A stretch of 17,012 nt of DNA, taken from the NCBI GenBank assembly GCA_021785115.1, contig JAJYGO010000056.1:1-17012 (forward strand). Reading direction: 5' to 3'. The position numbers and the translations under genes are program-made. The DNA comes from Chloroflexota bacterium. Its GTDB lineage: Bacteria > Chloroflexota > Limnocylindria > Limnocylindrales > CSP1-4. Under the pieces are notes generated by a model, which worked only from the letters and a program-made list of their open reading frames with translations, made no database searches and was not told the origin of the DNA. Of this stretch, positions 14,100 through 17,012 are shown piece by piece (within the stretch, counting starts at the first letter, position 1; each line of letters starts with the position of its first letter).

Positions 14100-14187
14100 G
14101 GTGCGCGCCGGCGGGGGACCTCTCGCGGGCCGGGCGACACCCGCGCGCCGGGCGACGCTCGCGGGCCGAAGACCTGTCACGGGTTCG

Positions 14188-14193
14188 TATACT
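14188..14193 (+). promoter_or_regulatory. -10 box (TATACT) for the lipoprotein gene
   Basis: TATACT at 14188-14193 is the closest match to a -10 consensus in the window. It is 33 nt before the ATG at 14227. Transcription would start near 14200, giving a leader of about 27 nt. No convincing -35 box was found. Confidence 0.5.
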
Positions 14194-14211
14194 GCTGGAG
14201 CCCAATCCAGC
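14194..14211 (+). other. Small hairpin at the 5' end of the lipoprotein leader
   Basis: GCTGGA (14194-14199) pairs with TCCAGC (14206-14211) around a 6-nt loop, directly after the TATACT box. If transcription starts a few bases earlier than estimated it would form a 5'-terminal stem; otherwise only half is transcribed. Confidence 0.3.
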
Positions 14212-14226
14212 GCCGAGGTCACGGCC

Positions 14227-15072
14227 ATGTTTTCCCGATCGCATCGATCGCTCCGGCTCTTCGCGCTGTTTCCCCTCACGATCCTCGTGGTCGTGGCATG
14301 CGGCGGCTCCGCCGCGACCCCGACCCCGCAGCCTGCTGCGGCCACTGCCGTGCCGGCCCTGCCATCCGCGGCCGGCGCCTCCCCGGCCGGCGCCTCCCCG
14401 GCCGGCGCCTCCCCGGCCGGCAGTGGCGCCTCGCAACTGACGGACCCGGCCGCCGCGCTGGACGGCCTGAACTCCTACCGCTTCAGCGTGACGGTCCAGG
14501 GCGCGGGGATGGGCGCCCCCTCTGCGAGCGCTGGAAGCGGCGCGGTCAGCATGCATGGCACGGTCGTGATCAGGCCGGCCCGGGCGCTGTCGGTCTCCAT
14601 GACGGGGATGGGCGGAGCCGGCGCCGCCGGGGTGACGGTCACGTACACCATCGTCGGCGACAAGGCGTGGATGGACCTCGGCGGCGCGGCGCAGCCACTG
14701 CCCGCGGGCATGCTGGGCAGCGTCGAGCAGACGTTCGACGCGTTCTCGCCCCAGAAGATGTTCGGGCAGACCTTCGAGCAGTACCTGGGCGGGATGAAGC
14801 AGGTCGGCGACGAGCAGAAGAACGGCGTCGCGACCCTGCACCTGCGGGCGGACGCGCAGACGCTTGAGGCTGTCGCGAAGGCCGTCGGCGACACGTCCGG
14901 GGCGCCCGGCGACTGGGCCATGGACCTGTGGGTCGCCAGGGATGGCGGCTACATGGTCAGTGCCGTCACCAGGGGCACCTACGACGTCAGCGGCACGAAG
15001 ACATCGATGCTGGTGTCCATCGACATCTCCGGCGTCAACGATCCCGCGAACAAGGTGGTTGCGCCGTCCTGA
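14227..15072 (+). CDS. Secreted lipoprotein, possibly LppX/LprG-like
   Basis: I do not recognise a specific function. The 281-residue product has a lipoprotein signal with lipobox VVAC (Cys25), then a low-complexity linker (about 30-70) with GASPA repeats. A domain of about 200 residues follows, beginning LDGLNSYRFSVTVQG and running through GTVVIRPARALSVSMTG, YTIVGDKAWMDLGG and LWVARDGGYMVSAVTRGTY. Alternating short beta-strand phrases ('VVGDKAW', 'LWVARDGGY') resemble the LolA/LppX/LprG-type half-barrel that carries lipids or lipoproteins; this likeness is an inference. The ATG at 14227 is the only one that places the signal at the N-terminus. Only a weak GAGGT-type ribosome site is present. 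It is convergent with the exonuclease III gene. Confidence 0.78.
   Translation: MFSRSHRSLRLFALFPLTILVVVACGGSAATPTPQPAAATAVPALPSAAGASPAGASPAGASPAGSGASQLTDPAAALDGLNSYRFSVTVQGAGMGAPSASAGSGAVSMHGTVVIRPARALSVSMTGMGGAGAAGVTVTYTIVGDKAWMDLGGAAQPLPAGMLGSVEQTFDAFSPQKMFGQTFEQYLGGMKQVGDEQKNGVATLHLRADAQTLEAVAKAVGDTSGAPGDWAMDLWVARDGGYMVSAVTRGTYDVSGTKTSMLVSIDISGVNDPANKVVAPS
14371..14415 (+). repeat. Perfect 15-bp tandem repeat (three copies) in the lipoprotein linker
   Basis: The unit GCCGGCGCCTCCCCG occurs three times without a mismatch at 14371-14385, 14386-14400 and 14401-14415, followed by a 6-nt partial copy. It codes the GASPA linker after the lipobox. Perfect identity suggests recent copy-number change by slippage. 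Confidence 0.9.
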
Positions 15073-15075
15073 TGG

Positions 15076-15095
15076 GCGCCGCCCGCAGGCGGCGC
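15076..15095. terminator. Hairpin between convergent lipoprotein and exonuclease genes
   Basis: GCGCCGCC (15076-15083) and GGCGGCGC (15088-15095) form a perfect 8-bp stem closing on CGCA. It starts 4 nt after the lipoprotein stop and ends 8 nt before the exonuclease stop, so it could serve both strands. No T-tract flanks it, so termination is likely by position only. Confidence 0.45.
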
Positions 15096-15102
15096 GAGGC
15101 CG

Positions 15103-15876
15103 TCAGGCGGGGTCGGCGATATCCATCAGCACCGGCGCGTGGTCGGACGGGATCGGGTTCTTGCGCGCCTCCCGGTCGATCTCGGCGGCCGTCACGCGCG
15201 CCACCAGGGGCCGCGTGGCGAGCACGTGGTCGATTCGCATCCCCTGGCCCTTGTGGAACGCACCGGCGCGATAGTCGTACCAGCTGAACCGGCCGCCCTC
15301 CGGGTGGTGCTCCCGGTACACGTCCACCAGGCCCCAGTCGAGGAGCGCCGCGAACGCAGCTCGTTCCTCGGCTGTCACGTGCGTGGCTCCCTGGAACGCC
15401 GCCGGATCCCACACGTCCAGGTCGGTCGGCGCGACATTGAAGTCGCCGCCCAGGACGAGCGGCTCGACGGGATCCCGGGCATCCAGCCATGCCCGCAGCC
15501 GCGCGAACCAGCGCAGCTTCGCGAGCCAGAACTCGCTGCCGACCTCCCGGCCGTTCGGCGCGTACAGGCTGGCGACACGGACCCCGCCGCACAGCGCGTT
15601 GACGAACCGGGCTCCGTCCGGATCGACGTCACCGGTGAAGCCGCGCTGCACCTCGGCCAGCCCCACGCGGCTCGCGATCGCGACGCCGTTCCAGCGGCCC
15701 TCGCCGTGGTGAGCGAGCTCGTAGCCGGACATCCGGAACGCCATCTCCGGTGCCGCGTCGTCGGCCAGCTTGGTCTCCTGCATCAGCAGGACATCGACGC
15801 GGCTCCGCTCGAGCCACTCGGTCACCTTCGGGAGCCGCGCCTTCAGCGAGTTGACGTTCCACGTGGCGATCCGCAT
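15103..15876 (-). CDS. xth: Exodeoxyribonuclease III (AP endonuclease, ExoA/Xth type)
   Basis: A Mg-dependent 3'-5' exonuclease and AP endonuclease for base-excision repair. The 257-residue product carries the full family set: MRIATWNVNSLKAR (1-14, Asn8), LLMQETKL (30-37, Glu34 for the metal), ASLYAPNG, GGDFNVAPTDLDV (catalytic Asp and Asn), FSWYDYRAGAFHKGQGMRIDHVLAT and the terminal SDHAPV with the catalytic His. The start at 15876 places the first beta strand at residue 1. An ATG at 15894 would add MAHSAG and lies past a possible -10 box. No ribosome site precedes 15876. It stands alone between a hairpin and a 138-bp gap. Confidence 0.93.
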   Translation of the reverse strand: MRIATWNVNSLKARLPKVTEWLERSRVDVLLMQETKLADDAAPEMAFRMSGYELAHHGEGRWNGVAIASRVGLAEVQRGFTGDVDPDGARFVNALCGGVRVASLYAPNGREVGSEFWLAKLRWFARLRAWLDARDPVEPLVLGGDFNVAPTDLDVWDPAAFQGATHVTAEERAAFAALLDWGLVDVYREHHPEGGRFSWYDYRAGAFHKGQGMRIDHVLATRPLVARVTAAEIDREARKNPIPSDHAPVLMDIADPA

Positions 15877-15884
15877 ACCGGCTG

Positions 15885-15890
15885 AGTGTG
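15885..15890 (-). promoter_or_regulatory. Possible -10 box (CACACT) for xth
   Basis: On the minus strand CACACT ends 8 nt before the ATG at 15876. It keeps the conserved second A and last T of the -10 hexamer. It is the weakest member of the group of boxes in front of starts without ribosome sites. Confidence 0.3.
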
Positions 15891-16014
15891 CCACGCGCCC
15901 CGGAGCTGCGGCGCGCCGGTTCGCACAGTACGCGGACGCCCGGGCCGGACGGACGTCGGACGGCCGCCGGAAAGACGCCGGGTGCCGGACGGACTCCGGG
16001 CGCCCCCGCGGCCG

Positions 16015-16458
16015 TTATGCCTCGAGTGCGGGCTCCACCGAGATGGCCACGTTCCCCGCCAGCGCGCGAGACACCGGGCACCCGTCCTTGGCCGCACCCG
16101 CCAGGTCGCGGAACGCCTCGGCGGAGATGCCCGGGACCCGCCCGGCGACCTGCAGGTCCGACTTCGCGACCGTCCACTTCCCGTCGACGCGATCGAAGGT
16201 GACAGTCGCGCTGACTTCGAGCCGGGCTGCCGGGGCGCCGGCCCTGGCGAGCTCGCTCGACAGGGCCATGCAGTAGCAGGCGGCGTGCGCCGCGGCGATC
16301 AGCTCCTCGGGGCTGGTCCTCCCGTCGGCGGTCTCCGTACGGGAGGCCCACGTCACGGGCAGGTCCGTGAACGCGCCACTGGTCGCGGCGCTGACCTTGC
16401 CCGAGCCCGACGCGAGGTCCCCCTGCCACACGGCCTGGGCTCGACGGATGGCTGCCAT
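16015..16458 (-). CDS. osmC: OsmC-family peroxiredoxin
   Basis: OsmC proteins reduce organic hydroperoxides in the cytoplasm using two reactive cysteines. The 147-residue product matches the OsmC subgroup: AQAVWQGDLASGSGKVS near the start, TSPEELIAAAHAACYCMALS (48-67, peroxidatic Cys61) and GCPVSRAL (126-133, resolving Cys127). The start at 16458 has GGAGGG 5 nt upstream; in-frame extension to 16539 lacks such a site. Cys63, two residues after the peroxidatic Cys, is an extra Cys in the active-site helix. It diverges from the ACT-domain gene across a 199-bp gap. Confidence 0.9.
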   Translation of the reverse strand: MAAIRRAQAVWQGDLASGSGKVSAATSGAFTDLPVTWASRTETADGRTSPEELIAAAHAACYCMALSSELARAGAPAARLEVSATVTFDRVDGKWTVAKSDLQVAGRVPGISAEAFRDLAGAAKDGCPVSRALAGNVAISVEPALEA

Positions 16459-16619
16459 GGCGTCCCTCCTGTGCCTGCTGGTGATCGGGCGTGACGCGGA
16501 GCGGTGGGCTCGCGCCGCACTTGGGGCCCATCCTCCCACAGGTGCCGGGCCGCCGCCTCGCGCGACCCCTCAGGGCCTCGCGCGTCTGTCGAGGCCCAGG
16601 GCCCGGGACCGTCCCGGCG

Positions 16620-16625
16620 TATTCT
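16620..16625 (+). promoter_or_regulatory. -10 box (TATTCT) for the ACT-domain gene
   Basis: TATTCT is followed 8 nt later by an in-frame ATG at 16634 and, 24 nt further on, by the preferred ATG at 16658. Transcription would begin at about 16632, just before the first ATG. Confidence 0.45.
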
Positions 16626-16657
16626 TCACGGGCATGTCGAGGCACAAGGAGGGCGGG

Positions 16658-16948
16658 ATGGCGATCTGGTTCACGGTCCGGCTCGACGATCGTCCGGGGT
16701 CGCTGGCGCGCCTGGCGTCGACGCTCGGCGACCGCGGGATCAACATCACCGGGATCGTGGGCGTCGCGGAGGACACCGACGGCTCGCTGATGCTGACGAC
16801 GTCCGACGCGGACGGCACGCGCGCCGCGCTCGCCGGTGCGGGGATCGCGTTCGTGGAGCACGACTCGTCGTCCGAGTCGGTGCCCGAGGACTTCGCGGGG
16901 CTCCGGCAGGGGCTGGCGCAGCGCGGGATCGACGTGGAGGCTCGGTAG
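16658..16948 (+). CDS. Small ACT-domain protein
   Basis: A 96-residue protein with a single ACT domain (about 3-70) and no catalytic domain. ACT domains bind amino acids or similar small ligands, usually as dimers. The pattern is clear: FTVRLDDRPGSLARLASTLGDRGINITGI gives beta1, the ligand-site loop DDRPG, helix 1 and beta2 (residues 4-32). A second half follows (SLMLTTSDADGTRAALAGAGIAFVEHD). The ATG at 16658 has AAGGAGGG 4-5 nt upstream and starts right at the first strand; the ATG at 16634 would add eight residues and lacks a ribosome site but sits at the predicted transcript start. It is probably a stand-alone regulatory domain; the ligand and partner are unknown. Confidence 0.83.
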   Translation: MAIWFTVRLDDRPGSLARLASTLGDRGINITGIVGVAEDTDGSLMLTTSDADGTRAALAGAGIAFVEHDSSSESVPEDFAGLRQGLAQRGIDVEAR

Positions 16949-16961
16949 GGGCGATCGTCCG

Positions 16962-17012
16962 ATGCCCGCTGATCCCCGGCCCGGCGTGCAGGTGTTCGGC
17001 CGGAGAGACTCC
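16962..17012 (+). CDS. Start of a possible ArsC/Spx-family protein (cut by the window end)
   Basis: Seventeen codons (MPADPRPGVQVFGRRDS) run off the right edge. The phrase VQVFGRRDS resembles the first strand and active-site loop of ArsC/YffB/Spx-type thioredoxin-fold proteins, whose members often read VQIFGxKxC. Here Ser stands where the first Cys would be, which some family members also show. It lies 13 nt after the ACT-domain stop on the same strand. With only 17 residues the call is tentative. Confidence 0.4.
   Translation, partial: MPADPRPGVQVFGRRDS

Larger units (their letters stand above)
13920..14226. other. 307-bp gene-free region between divergent tatA and lipoprotein
   Basis: I see no credible gene here. 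From left to right it holds the tatA leader and -10 box, a stretch without clear structure (13955-14054), a 9-bp repeat with G-quadruplex potential (14055-14099), an imperfect ~18-bp repeat built on CCGGGCGAC (about 14120-14170), the TATACT box of the lipoprotein gene and its short leader with a hairpin. Confidence 0.6.

Noticed and set aside
15944..15994. An 11-bp direct repeat (GCCGGACGGAC) at 15944-15954 and 15984-15994 between xth and osmC.
   Set aside because: It is part of generally GGAC-rich low-complexity DNA; no flanking structure suggests an attachment site, operator or mobile element.
1..17012. Search for tRNA, CRISPR, transposase, toxin-antitoxin or defence genes.
   Set aside because: No cloverleaf, spaced-repeat array, terminal inverted repeats or relevant protein motifs were seen; all coding space is taken by ordinary metabolic, transport and repair families.

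Overview
The window is very GC-rich (about 70% by eye), gene-dense, non-mobile bacterial chromosome. Three traits point to an uncultured Chloroflexota lineage (Limnocylindria/Ellin6529-like): lipoproteins with Ala/Ser/Pro-repeat linkers behind the lipobox, a single TatA with a long Ala/Pro tail, and apparent leaderless promoters with a TAnnnT-type -10 box 6-8 nt before the start codon. This placement is an inference. I see no tRNA, rRNA, CRISPR array, insertion sequence or phage gene.

Layout. (1) 3-871 (+): 3' part of an rtcB RNA ligase gene, broken by a frameshift near 516-526. (2) 928-7878: a sugar module. The trehalose glycosyltransferring synthase gene treT (-) diverges from a LacI regulator (+). 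The regulator is followed on the + strand by an AglE-like lipoprotein binding protein, AglF-like and AglG-like permeases, and an aldose 1-epimerase with its own promoter. Two LacI-type palindromes lie inside the divergent promoter. No ABC ATPase is present, so it must be encoded elsewhere. The gene set suggests import of trehalose or another alpha-glucoside, reversible cleavage by TreT to NDP-glucose plus glucose, and anomer equilibration by the epimerase.

(3) 7909-10707 (-): amrS and amrB of the AmmeMemoRadiSam system, then mobA (molybdenum cofactor guanylyltransferase) behind a duplicated 29-bp promoter unit. amrA (AMMECR1) is not in the window. (4) 10784-13548 (-): a ctpA (S41 protease), thioredoxin-2, EamA-type transporter operon, with ctpA and thioredoxin sharing an ATGA overlap. 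(5) 13614-13919 (-): tatA. (6) 13920-14226: a 307-bp gene-free stretch with a five-tract G-quadruplex candidate and the promoters of tatA and of the next gene. (7) 14227-15072 (+): a lipoprotein, convergent with an exonuclease III gene (15103-15876, -) across a strong hairpin. (8) 16015-16458 (-) osmC, diverging from 16658-16948 (+), a small ACT-domain protein. The window ends in the first 17 codons of what looks like an ArsC/Spx-family protein.

The observations most worth a second look are the tandem operators of the sugar module, the mutually exclusive pattern of leaderless-type starts and Shine-Dalgarno starts, the rtcB lesion at a short sequence that may be the scar of a direct-repeat deletion, and the promoter duplication in front of mobA. 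I did not find a convincing wholly new system.
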